Under the pieces are notes generated by a model, which saw only the letters and a program-made list of their open reading frames with translations, was not told the DNA's origin and did no database searches. A DNA stretch of 8,614 bases from contig OMRJ01000224.1 of NCBI GenBank assembly GCA_900313475.1, forward strand, positions 1-8,614. Direction: 5' to 3'. A program made the translations under genes and the position numbers. Positions 1-7,040 of the stretch are shown piece by piece. Every line of letters starts with the position of its first letter. The first letter of the stretch is position 1. Origin of the DNA: an uncultured Eubacteriales bacterium (GTDB lineage Bacteria > Bacillota > Clostridia > Oscillospirales > Acutalibacteraceae).

Positions 1-1027
1 CCATTCTCGTGAGCTGATCGACATATTTGAAGCGGTTGTCCCATACGCTGTCGGATACAATGCTTATTCCCTCGCAAAGCGACAAAAGCACCGTAAACTG
101 CGGCTGCATATCGGTGGGGAAGCCGGGGTGGGGAAGCGTTTTGATGTTGCACGCGTGAAGCCTGCCGCTTGCCGATACTCTGATGGAATCGTCAAATTCT
201 TCGACCGCCGCGCCGCATTCGCGAAGCTTTGCCGAAATAGGGTCAAGGTGCTTCGGTATAACGTTTTTTATCAGCAGGTCGCCGCGTGTTGCCGCTGCCG
301 CAACCATGTATGTGCCGGCTTCTATTTGGTCGGGAATTATCGAATAGTCGCAGCCGTGAAGCTCGCTGACGCCCTCGATTTTTATAACATCGGTCCCCGC
401 GCCTTTTATGTTTGCGCCCATAAGACTTAAAAAGTTTGCAAGGTCAACTATGTGCGGTTCTCTCGCCGCATTTTCGATTATCGTAATGCCGCGTGCTTTA
501 ACTGCGGCAAGCATTACGTTTATTGTTGCTCCGACGGATACCTTGTCGAAATAAATACTGGCGCCGATAAGCTTGTCGGCACGGGCTTCTATCATACCGC
601 CGTCGGTTGAAATTACCGCGCCGAGCGCCGAAAAACCCTTGATGTGAAGGTCGATGGGGCGCACTCCGCCGAAGTTGCAGCCGCCTGGCATTGCAACAAC
701 GGCACGGTTGTACATGCCTAAAAGCGCACCTATGAGATAATAGGATGCTCTTAAGTTGCGGGTGAGTTCATCGGGAACCTCTCTTGAGGTTATCCTGCGT
801 GTGTCTATCTGAACGGTGTTTTTTCCCGTATAGCGAACCGCGGCGCCCATTTCCTCCAAGATTTGAAGCATAGAATTTATATCCCTGATATCGGGTACGT
901 TTTCTATGGTGAAAACATCTTTTGCGAGGAGCGTTGCGGGCAGAATTGCAACTGCCGCATTTTTAGCGCCGCTTATTTCGATCTCGCCGTGGAGGGGCTT
1001 TCCGCCGCGAATAACGAATTTTTCCAA
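1..1027 (-). CDS. murA: UDP-N-acetylglucosamine 1-carboxyvinyltransferase (MurA), C-terminus cut by window edge
   Basis: Cytosolic enzyme that transfers enolpyruvate from phosphoenolpyruvate to UDP-GlcNAc, the first committed step of peptidoglycan synthesis. The reading frame shows the MurA hallmarks in order: SGAKNAA with Lys22/Asn23 (substrate binding), the active-site loop MPGGCNFGG with the catalytic Cys at residue 117 (equivalent to Cys115 of E. coli), then RPIDLH, and later PHPGFPTDMQPQF, which contains the conserved catalytic-site Asp. The Cys is the fosfomycin target in this family, so the enzyme is predicted to be the fosfomycin-sensitive form. About 342 of the usual 420 or so residues are visible; the rest lies beyond position 1. 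The start is a TTG at 1025-1027. It gives an N-terminus beginning MEKFVIRGGK and puts the KN motif at exactly 22/23 as in the family; no ATG or GTG occurs in frame for about 25 codons upstream. A GGAAAGG at 1039-1045 is a loosely spaced (11 nt) ribosome site. Firmicutes often have two MurA paralogues; which one this is cannot be decided. Confidence 0.96.
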   Translation of the reverse strand, partial: MEKFVIRGGKPLHGEIEISGAKNAAVAILPATLLAKDVFTIENVPDIRDINSMLQILEEMGAAVRYTGKNTVQIDTRRITSREVPDELTRNLRASYYLIGALLGMYNRAVVAMPGGCNFGGVRPIDLHIKGFSALGAVISTDGGMIEARADKLIGASIYFDKVSVGATINVMLAAVKARGITIIENAAREPHIVDLANFLSLMGANIKGAGTDVIKIEGVSELHGCDYSIIPDQIEAGTYMVAAAATRGDLLIKNVIPKHLDPISAKLRECGAAVEEFDDSIRVSASGRLHACNIKTLPHPGFPTDMQPQFTVLLSLCEGISIVSDSVWDNRFKYVDQLTRM

Positions 1028-1059
1028 GAGGGCACTTACCTTTCCGTGATTTTTATATC

Positions 1060-1099
1060 CCGACCGAAGGTCGGAGCTTATTTGCCGCCGAATGGCAGC
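1060..1099 (-). promoter_or_regulatory. Two adjacent hairpins in the murA leader
   Basis: Read on the minus strand, two stem-loops lie just ahead of murA. The first (1084-1099) is GCTGCC-ATTC-GGCGGC, six pairs with one G-T wobble. The second (1060-1074) is CCGACC-TTC-GGTCGG, six perfect pairs. The second ends 32 nt before the TTG start and is followed by an A-rich, not T-rich, stretch, so it is not a standard terminator. They could stabilise the message or affect translation from the weak start. No known riboswitch class was recognised. Confidence 0.4.
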
Positions 1100-1190
1100 C
1101 GTAAAATATCTGTTTAAGCCGAGACGGTTTTGAACGGTTAAAATGCCTGAAAACAGCGGCAAAAAAACACCGAGAAAACCCAGCCCGATT

Positions 1191-1219
1191 ATTATACACC
1201 AATCGGACGGCAAATAAAA
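1191..1219 (-). promoter_or_regulatory. Candidate murA promoter
   Basis: A perfect TATAAT -10 box lies on the minus strand at 1191-1196. The -35 at 17-bp spacing (1214-1219) is TTTTAT, only a weak match to TTGACA. Transcription from here would give murA a leader of about 155 nt holding the two hairpins. The surrounding DNA (1211-1270) is very AT-rich, as is usual for a promoter region. The call rests mostly on the -10 box. Confidence 0.45.
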
Positions 1220-1249
1220 GAGTTAATTTTTTATTTTTGTTAATTTAAT

Positions 1250-1266
1250 GGATTTTTATAAAATCC
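1250..1266. repeat. Short AT-rich inverted repeat downstream of the rhamnosidase gene
   Basis: GGATTTT-TAT-AAAATCC is a perfect 7-bp inverted repeat beginning 9 bp past the stop codon of the rhamnosidase gene on the minus strand. It is AT-rich and is followed by ATTAAATTAAC, not a run of T, so it is a poor intrinsic terminator at best. It may still mark the end of the recG-rhamnosidase transcript. An 11-bp direct repeat TTTTGTTAATT also occurs at 1235-1245 and 1286-1296, the latter inside the rhamnosidase gene end. Confidence 0.3.
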
Positions 1267-1274
1267 TACAAAAA

Positions 1275-3491
1275 TCACAGTGATATTTTGTTAATTCCCG
1301 CATTCAGTTCAAAAATTTCCCCGTTGAGAACGGCTTTTGCAAGTGCGCCGTTCGGCACATTGAAAACATAATCCGTCTTTTTGCCCGTTTGGGTTATTTC
1401 GCATGAAATCAATCCGCCGACCGAATCAAACGATGCTTTAACGTGCGGCACCCGTTTATCCGTTACGGGCTTGAATACGATGCTCTCAAATCCCGCCGAG
1501 CCTTCGTCCTGCGTTATGCCTGCGAGCTTTTCATACATCCAGTCGCCGACCGCACCGTAGGCATAGTGATTGAACGAATTCATGCCGGGTGTGGCAAAAT
1601 GTCCGTCGGGCCACTTTCCGTTCCAGCGTTCCCACATTGTGGTGCCGCCCGCCGCAACCGTGTAGCCCCACGACGGATACTCCGTTCGGAGGAGCAGATC
1701 AAAAGCAAGCTCGTTTTCGCCGATATCCGTCAAAACGTGCAGCAGATAGGGCGTGCCGACAAAGCCCGTGGTAAGATGTCCTTTTTCGCGCAGGAGAGCT
1801 GTCAGCCGTTCGGCTGCCTTTTGTCTGTTCGGCGTCAGATTAAAATGAAGGGCGAGCACATAAGCTGTCTGAGTGTCGCTTGTCATTGTGCCGTCTTCGT
1901 TTATGTATTCTTTCGAAAAAGCCGTTTTAATGTTCTCGTAAAGCGTTTCATAACGCTCGCAGTCCTTGTTGAGAACATGACACGCTTTTATGTAGAGCGA
2001 AGTCGAATAAGCAAAAAACGCGGTGGCAATAAGGTCTTTGTCCGTAGCACCCGCAGTCGCCTCCTGATCGCCGAGGTCAAGGCTCAGCCAGTCTCCGAAG
2101 TGCCAACTGTTGTTGTGCAGATAGATATTACGGCTCTTTTTGAAATCTTCGCCGACATTTTTCTTTTTTGCCGCACGCTCCATCCAGTCTATCCATTTTT
2201 GCATCATGCCGATATTTTCGCGAAGTATCTGTTTTTTTCCGTAGGTGAGATACATTTGCCACGGAATTATTACGCACGCATCCGCCCATGCCGCCGATCC
2301 GCCGCCCTCATCATAACGGCAGGGAACAAAATTCGGGATTTTTCCGTCGTATCGCTGCGTTGAACGGAGATCGCCGCACCACTTGCGGAAGAAATCATAC
2401 ACATCGAAATTATAGCTTGCGGTTTTGCAGAAAACCTGTGCGTCACCCGTCCATCCGAAGCGCTCGTCACGCTGCGGGCAGTCGGTGGGCACATCGAGAA
2501 AATTACCGCGCTGTCCCCAGCAGATGTTTGAAAACAGCTTGTTGAGAAGCTCCGACGAGGTGGAGATCTCTCCCGTCTTTTTCATGTCGGAATAGACGGC
2601 TGTTGCGGTGAACTCGGCTGCGGACGAAACACTCATGCCTTCGACGGCGACATAGCGGAAGCCGTAGAATGTAAATTCGGGCTTTACCGCGTGCTCTTTG
2701 CCGTCGCATATAACGGTAATCGTTGCTTTTGCGGAGCGGTAGTTTTCGGTGTAGACGTTGCCGTCGGAATCAAGCATTTCAAAGTGACGTATCTTAATCA
2801 CGTTCCCGGCTTCGCCTTTGACCTTAAATGTGATGTATCCGGTTATTTCCTGACCGAAATCAACTACCGTTTCGCCTTTCGGCGTCACAATGAGCTTTTG
2901 TCCGGCAAAATGCTCTCTTTCTTTTACGTGAAGCCCTTCTTCCGGGATAAGTATATCCATCGGGTAAAAAAATTCTTTTGCCTTGACTGTGCGCGTCGGA
3001 ATATACGTAAAATCAACGGTTTCGCCGTTATATATGTTGTTGTATCTTACGTTTGTTTCGCCCACCGACCATGTTTTGTCGGTGTAAATGTTTACGGTTT
3101 TTCCGTCGGAATAAACAATCGATATTACTGCAATGAGCGCAGGCTCGTCGGTTTTTATGCAGTCGGCGCCTATGTCGTACCAGTTGTGAAAAAACCAGCC
3201 TTTGCCGACGGAAAACGAGATGCGGTTAAGCGGGGTTATATCGGAGGTGATGTCATATGTGAAAACCTGCAGGCGGCTGTAATAATCCGTCCAGCCGGGA
3301 GCGAGGATATCGTCGCCGATGCGCCTGCCGTTTATTTTGCCGACAAAAACTCCGCGTGAGGTTACCGTGACCGTTGCTTTTTTAATTTTTCCCGTGTCCG
3401 CCGCAAATTTTTTTGAAAAAACGATCACTGCGTCTTTTCTGCAGCGCGGTGCTTTGATCCATTGCGCGTTTTTTATTTCGTTTGCAATCAT
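1275..3491 (-). CDS. GH78 alpha-L-rhamnosidase, probably cytoplasmic
   Basis: Inverting glycoside hydrolase that removes terminal alpha-L-rhamnose from rhamnosides such as plant flavonoid glycosides or pectin fragments; the natural substrate is not visible here. The 738 residues match the GH78 module order: N-terminal beta-sandwich (about 30-185), second beta domain (about 200-305), (alpha/alpha)6 barrel (about 305-660) and a C-terminal beta domain (660-738). Signature stretches are DVPTDCPQRDERFGWTGD (333-350), where Glu343 is the expected general acid, and TTMWERWNG (617-625), where Glu621 is the expected general base, followed by MNSFNHYAYGAVGDWMY. The N-terminus (MIANEIKNAQWIKAP) has no signal peptide or membrane segment, so it should act on imported sugars. 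The ATG at 3491 is preceded by AGGAG with 9-nt spacing. It starts 16 bp after recG's stop and is probably read from the recG promoter. No rhamnose transporter, regulator or rhamnose catabolic gene is in view. Confidence 0.95.
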   Translation of the reverse strand: MIANEIKNAQWIKAPRCRKDAVIVFSKKFAADTGKIKKATVTVTSRGVFVGKINGRRIGDDILAPGWTDYYSRLQVFTYDITSDITPLNRISFSVGKGWFFHNWYDIGADCIKTDEPALIAVISIVYSDGKTVNIYTDKTWSVGETNVRYNNIYNGETVDFTYIPTRTVKAKEFFYPMDILIPEEGLHVKEREHFAGQKLIVTPKGETVVDFGQEITGYITFKVKGEAGNVIKIRHFEMLDSDGNVYTENYRSAKATITVICDGKEHAVKPEFTFYGFRYVAVEGMSVSSAAEFTATAVYSDMKKTGEISTSSELLNKLFSNICWGQRGNFLDVPTDCPQRDERFGWTGDAQVFCKTASYNFDVYDFFRKWCGDLRSTQRYDGKIPNFVPCRYDEGGGSAAWADACVIIPWQMYLTYGKKQILRENIGMMQKWIDWMERAAKKKNVGEDFKKSRNIYLHNNSWHFGDWLSLDLGDQEATAGATDKDLIATAFFAYSTSLYIKACHVLNKDCERYETLYENIKTAFSKEYINEDGTMTSDTQTAYVLALHFNLTPNRQKAAERLTALLREKGHLTTGFVGTPYLLHVLTDIGENELAFDLLLRTEYPSWGYTVAAGGTTMWERWNGKWPDGHFATPGMNSFNHYAYGAVGDWMYEKLAGITQDEGSAGFESIVFKPVTDKRVPHVKASFDSVGGLISCEITQTGKKTDYVFNVPNGALAKAVLNGEIFELNAGINKISL

Positions 3492-3507
3492 AACCGTGTT
3501 CTCCTGT

Positions 3508-5577
3508 TCAGTTGATATTTGTAAATAATTTTCGGACTTCTCTTTTTATCAGTGCGTGCTCCGTCGATGAGAGCGCGGGGTCGGCGGTGAGGATTCCGTC
3601 GGCTTCTTTTTTTGCGGCATAGAGTATTCTCGAATCGGTCATCAAATCTGCTATTTTCAACTCCGGAATGACGCTTTGCCTTTCTCCGAAAAAGTCGCCG
3701 GGACCGCGCAGCTTCAGGTCTTCCTCCGCTATTTTGAAGCCGTCGTTCGTTTTGCACATAATATCAAACCGCTGTTCGGACGTTTCTGACGGAGAATCGC
3801 TTATGAGTATGCAGCAGCTGTTTTCGTTTCCTCTGCCGCACCGTCCGCGAAGCTGGTGGAGCTGTGAAAGCCCGAAGCGTTCGGCATTTTCAACCGCCAT
3901 TACGGTGGCGTTCGGAACATCTATTCCGACCTCGACCACCACGGTGCAGACGAGCAGACGAATTTCGCCCGATGCAAACCGCGCCATTATTTCGTCCTTT
4001 TTCCTCGGCGTCATTTTTCCGTGGAGGAGTGCCGTTTTATAGTTCTTAAATTCGCCGTTTGATATCTCACGGTAATATTTTTCGGAGGACGCAAGCGACG
4101 GTGTTTTCTGTTCCGTGCCGTTTTGTGAAAGGTCGTAATCCTCTGATTTTTCCTCCGCGAGCGGACACACGATGAAGCATTGCCGTCCCGCGTCAAGCTC
4201 TTTTTTCATAAAGCCGAACATTCTCTCTCGCTTGTCGGAGGTTATGCGGATCGTTTTTATTTCTTTTCGGCCTGCGGGTTTTTCATCAAGCACACTTATG
4301 TCAAGGTCGCCGTAAACGACAAGTGACAGCGTGCGCGGAATAGGAGTTGCGCTCATTACGAGCACATGCGGATTCGCGCTCTTTTCGCTGAGAGACGTGC
4401 GCTGACGCACTCCGAAGCGGTGCTGTTCGTCCGTAACGGCAAGACCGAGCGACTTGAATGCGACATCCTCCGTAATTACGGCGTGTGTGCCTATAACGAC
4501 GTCAACGCTGCCGTCGGCAAGCGATTTTTTTATTCTGCTTTTTTCTTTTGCCGATGTAGAACCGGTCAAAAGCTCCGTCTTAATGTCCGTGCCTGCGAAA
4601 AATGCGTCAAAGGTTTTTTTGTGCTGCCGTGCAAGCACCTCCGTCGGTGCCATGAGTGCCGCCTGCATTCCGTTCCTGACGGTATTATATATTACAGCTG
4701 CCGCAACAGCCGTTTTTCCGCTTCCGACGTCGCCCTGAATGAGCCGCCGCATCGCTTTGCCGCTTTGCATGTCGGAGGTGCACTCCGCGACAGCGCGTTT
4801 TTGCGCATTTGTCGGGACAAATGGGAGACGTGAAAAAAAATCGTCGGAATAATTGTGCTTTACCGTGAACGGAGTAACCGTTTTTCCGTTGTTTTTGGCA
4901 AGCATCAGTCCGAGTGACAAAACGAGAAGCTCCTCAAAAATGAGCCGTCTCCGCGCGTTTGTCAGTTCCGCGTCGTTTTTCGGAAAATGAATATATTTAA
5001 CTGCGGTTTTTATATCGGGTATTTTGTATTTGCCGATCAGACGCACGGGAAACGTTTCGGGCAGGAGGTCGGCGTAGCCGTCAAGCGCCTTTTTGACGCA
5101 CGACGCCGTTATTTTTGAAGTCAACCCTTCCGTACAGCGGTATACGGGGTGGTAATATCCGCCTTTTTCCGGTGTGCAGTAATCGGGCGAAATCATTTCA
5201 AAGCCGCCGTTGCCGTTTGTTTTTATCTCGCCGTAAAACAGCATTTCGCGTCCGCGCTTCATGTCCGCCGTTACAAATTTATTGTTGAACCAGATAAGCG
5301 ACACCATGTCCGTCCCGTCTGTTGCCGATGCCCGCACTACGGTTGTTCCGCCGTTTGTTTGTATAAGCTTTGCATCGGACAAAAGGTGCGCTTTTACGCA
5401 TACTTTCCCGTCGGGCGCATTGCGAAGTGTGAATATGTCGGCATAGTTTCGGTATGCACGCGGATAAAAATACAACAGATCGGCGACCGTATGCAGACCG
5501 AGCTTTGAAAACTGTTCCGCTCTGACTTTTCCTACGCCTTTAAGCGCCGTTATGTCATCCCGAAGGCTTCCCGACAT
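3508..5577 (-). CDS. recG: ATP-dependent DNA helicase RecG
   Basis: Double-stranded DNA translocase that remodels stalled replication forks and branched recombination intermediates. From the ATG start the protein is 689 residues, the usual size for RecG. It shows an N-terminal region with a helix-hairpin-helix-like GVGKVRAEQFSKLG, the OB-fold wedge domain (about 60-135), Walker A GDVGSGKT (282-289), motif II DEQH (383-386), motif III MSATPIPRT (408-416), motif V (TVVVEVGIDVPNA), motif VI QLHQLRGRCGRG (572-583) and the RecG-specific tail RGPGDFFGERQS. Two starts are possible: a GTG at 5586 and an ATG at 5577. I chose the ATG because GGGGTG (5584-5589) sits 6 nt ahead of it, whereas the GTG itself overlaps that site. 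The linker after motif IV (about 475-510) is polar and looks longer than I recall for the family. The gene is first in a probable two-gene transcript with the rhamnosidase. Confidence 0.96.
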   Translation of the reverse strand: MSGSLRDDITALKGVGKVRAEQFSKLGLHTVADLLYFYPRAYRNYADIFTLRNAPDGKVCVKAHLLSDAKLIQTNGGTTVVRASATDGTDMVSLIWFNNKFVTADMKRGREMLFYGEIKTNGNGGFEMISPDYCTPEKGGYYHPVYRCTEGLTSKITASCVKKALDGYADLLPETFPVRLIGKYKIPDIKTAVKYIHFPKNDAELTNARRRLIFEELLVLSLGLMLAKNNGKTVTPFTVKHNYSDDFFSRLPFVPTNAQKRAVAECTSDMQSGKAMRRLIQGDVGSGKTAVAAAVIYNTVRNGMQAALMAPTEVLARQHKKTFDAFFAGTDIKTELLTGSTSAKEKSRIKKSLADGSVDVVIGTHAVITEDVAFKSLGLAVTDEQHRFGVRQRTSLSEKSANPHVLVMSATPIPRTLSLVVYGDLDISVLDEKPAGRKEIKTIRITSDKRERMFGFMKKELDAGRQCFIVCPLAEEKSEDYDLSQNGTEQKTPSLASSEKYYREISNGEFKNYKTALLHGKMTPRKKDEIMARFASGEIRLLVCTVVVEVGIDVPNATVMAVENAERFGLSQLHQLRGRCGRGNENSCCILISDSPSETSEQRFDIMCKTNDGFKIAEEDLKLRGPGDFFGERQSVIPELKIADLMTDSRILYAAKKEADGILTADPALSSTEHALIKREVRKLFTNIN

Positions 5578-5600
5578 TTTCTTCACCCCGTTTCAACTGC

Positions 5601-5629
5601 ATTTTATCATACTTCGTAAGGTTTTGCAA
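5601..5629 (-). promoter_or_regulatory. Candidate recG promoter
   Basis: On the minus strand TTGCAA (5624-5629, 4 of 6 to TTGACA) is followed after exactly 17 bp by TAAAAT (5601-5606, 5 of 6 to TATAAT). The start of transcription would fall near 5594, giving a leader of about 17 nt that just includes the GGGGTG ribosome site. That fits translation from the ATG at 5577. Confidence 0.55.
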
Positions 5630-5667
5630 ATAAAACATGACAATCACTTATTTGTGCAATGTAACGA

Positions 5668-5683
5668 AAAAGATTAATCTTTT
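5668..5683. promoter_or_regulatory. Perfect 16-bp palindrome, possible operator
   Basis: AAAAGATTAATCTTTT is a perfect 16-bp palindrome with no loop, the form typical of a dimeric regulator's site, not of an RNA hairpin. It lies 10 bp upstream of the -35 box of the DUF2804 promoter and about 38 bp upstream of the recG -35 box. It could therefore serve either promoter. No regulator gene is present in the window to pair it with, and AT-rich palindromes can arise by chance. Confidence 0.4.
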
Positions 5684-5691
5684 AAGTACTA

Positions 5692-5707
5692 TATTGTAAA
5701 AACAATA
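5692..5707. promoter_or_regulatory. Inverted repeat overlapping the DUF2804 -35 box
   Basis: TATTGT-AAAA-ACAATA is a perfect inverted repeat with 6-bp arms. It overlaps the -35 hexamer (5694-5699) of the plus-strand promoter, so a protein bound here would block RNA polymerase. It differs in sequence from the palindrome at 5668-5683, so if both are operators they probably bind different proteins. Confidence 0.4.
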
Positions 5708-5722
5708 CGATTGTGCTAAAAT
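5694..5722 (+). promoter_or_regulatory. Promoter for the DUF2804 gene
   Basis: TTGTAA (5694-5699) and TAAAAT (5717-5722) are separated by exactly 17 bp, and the -10 is preceded by TGC, an extended -10 element. The transcript should start near 5729, about 35 nt before the GTG start. This is the best-looking promoter in the window. Confidence 0.7.
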
Positions 5723-5749
5723 CAAAAAAGAGTCGGATCAGGCTTATTT

Positions 5750-5756
5750 AAGGAGG
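5750..5756 (+). promoter_or_regulatory. Ribosome binding site that fixes the GTG start at 5764
   Basis: AAGGAGG, a full match to the anti-Shine-Dalgarno sequence, with a 7-nt all-T spacer before the GTG. It is the deciding evidence for using GTG, since the next in-frame ATG is more than 50 codons further on, inside the conserved domain. Confidence 0.85.
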
Positions 5757-5763
5757 TTTTTTT

Positions 5764-6882
5764 GTGGCACAGTTAAAAAGGACATATAAAAGCTGGATAA
5801 ACGGAGAAGTAAGGAGCGAACAGCGCGAGTACACGGAGCCGACGCAGCTTCTTGCAAGCGACGGGACGCTTCTTGCGGCGGGATACGCGCGTCACAACGT
5901 GTTTGATTACGATCGCACAAAGGTCTGCCCGCAGATGCGAAGCAAGGAGTGGGATTTTTATCAGATATCAAACGGGCAATACACGGTGCAGCTGAGCTTC
6001 GCAAACATTTCGTTCGGCGGATATGTTTCCGCCGTACTCATTGATCTGCATCACCCGAATCCCTCAAAAAAACTTGCGGCGGGCAAGATAGCGGAGTCGA
6101 CCGCGCTGTTTGTCGGAGGAAAAAACAAATACGTATTGCCGCCGAAGGGTGATGTCCCCAATCGCGTGCGCTACAACGTGTCGGGCATCGGTAAGGCGTA
6201 TTTCGAGTTCGTAACCGAAAAAAACAGCCGCACCCTGTTTTTTAAATCCGCGGATACGGAGTGCCGTTTTACGATGGATATCCCCGACGGGCTTGAAAAC
6301 ATAACAACCGTCCTGCCGTTTAAGGATCACCCGAAAAGCTTTTTTATGACAACGAAGCAGAATTGTATGCCTTGCGAGGGCTTTTTTACGAAAAAAGGCG
6401 AAACTGTTAAATTCTCAAAGGACGATACGTTCTGCACTCTTGACTGGGGCAGGGTGAACACCCCCTACCGCCTTGTGTGGTACTGGGGCAACGGTTCAAC
6501 TTATATTACGGACGGCAAGGGCGTGCGCCATACGTTCGGCTTTGAAATAACGTGGGGAATAGGCGACGAGAGCGCGGCAACCGAAACGGCGGTTTTCTAT
6601 GACGGCAAGCTGCATAAGTTCGGCGCGGTCGATGTTGATGTTTTTCCGAAACCCGATAAATATTCCGAGCCGTGGCATTTCCGTTCGGAGGACGGCAGAT
6701 TTGATTTTACAATGACGCCGTTCTATGACCACCACTGCGACACAAACGCACTCGGACTTCTCCGAATGCACTCTCATCAGGTTCACGGAATGTGGAACGG
6801 TACCGCCGTGCTCGACGACGGCACAAAGCTTGAAATAAAGGACATGTACGCTTTCTGCGAATATGTTGAAAACAAGTGGTAA
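5764..6882 (+). CDS. DUF2804 family protein
   Basis: A 372-residue soluble protein that I recognise as DUF2804, a family of unknown function. The fit rests on LDWGR followed by a Trp-rich stretch (226-243, PYRLVWYWGNG), HQVHGMWNG (338-346), a DDGTKLEIKD segment and the C-terminal EYVENKW. The pattern suggests an all-beta protein; from memory, the family is distantly related to the lipocalin-like AttH/CrtC group, which would suit binding or modifying a hydrophobic ligand, but nothing here proves that. There are no membrane segments and no signal peptide. Several Cys (55, 168, 201, 204, 224, 325, 365) include a C-x-x-C at 201-204, and HH at 323-324 with HSHQVH near 336-341 could bind metal; this is speculative. 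It is the only clearly plus-strand gene, with its own promoter and terminator, so it is probably monocistronic. The start is GTG, supported by a perfect ribosome site. Confidence 0.85.
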   Translation: MAQLKRTYKSWINGEVRSEQREYTEPTQLLASDGTLLAAGYARHNVFDYDRTKVCPQMRSKEWDFYQISNGQYTVQLSFANISFGGYVSAVLIDLHHPNPSKKLAAGKIAESTALFVGGKNKYVLPPKGDVPNRVRYNVSGIGKAYFEFVTEKNSRTLFFKSADTECRFTMDIPDGLENITTVLPFKDHPKSFFMTTKQNCMPCEGFFTKKGETVKFSKDDTFCTLDWGRVNTPYRLVWYWGNGSTYITDGKGVRHTFGFEITWGIGDESAATETAVFYDGKLHKFGAVDVDVFPKPDKYSEPWHFRSEDGRFDFTMTPFYDHHCDTNALGLLRMHSHQVHGMWNGTAVLDDGTKLEIKDMYAFCEYVENKW

Positions 6883-6981
6883 GCCCGAAATCTTATCGGA
6901 GCATAACGGTTATTGCCTGCCTTACGACGGACCGTTGAATTTGAGTATTACTTCATACGCCGACTGATAAAATCAAATTAT

Positions 6982-7031
6982 AAAAAAAGTGAGTCGTTTG
7001 CATCGTTTCCGGTGCTTCGGCTCATTTTTTT
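6982..7031. terminator. Bidirectional intrinsic terminator
   Basis: A two-part stem lies between convergent genes: GAGTCG (6991-6996) pairs with CGGCTC (7018-7023), and GCATCG (7000-7005) with CGGTGC (7010-7015), each with one wobble, around a TTTC loop and a small internal loop. It is flanked by seven A (6982-6988) on the left and seven T (7025-7031) on the right, so it ends in a T-run on both strands. It terminates the DUF2804 gene about 100 bp after its stop and the M23/membrane-protein operon 10 bp after its stop. Confidence 0.85.
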
Positions 7032-7040
7032 CTGTTTGAA

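Noticed and set aside
1051..1060. TATAAA-like box just upstream of murA as a second promoter
   Set aside because: No reasonable -35 at 16-18 bp, where the sequence is occupied by the GC-rich hairpin, and it would leave almost no leader.
1443..2363. 306-codon open frame on the plus strand inside the rhamnosidase gene
   Set aside because: Fully antisense to a certain GH78 gene, rich in Arg, Cys and His with no recognisable domain and no ribosome site; a shadow frame of GC-biased coding DNA.
2691..3359. 222-codon open frame on the plus strand opposite the rhamnosidase N-terminal half
   Set aside because: Antisense to a confident coding region, with a composition typical of a reverse-frame artefact and no family resemblance.
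6905..6936. AACGGT...ACCGTT inverted repeat after the DUF2804 stop
   Set aside because: Only six pairs across a loop of about 20 nt and no T-run after it; the terminator at 6982-7031 is far stronger.
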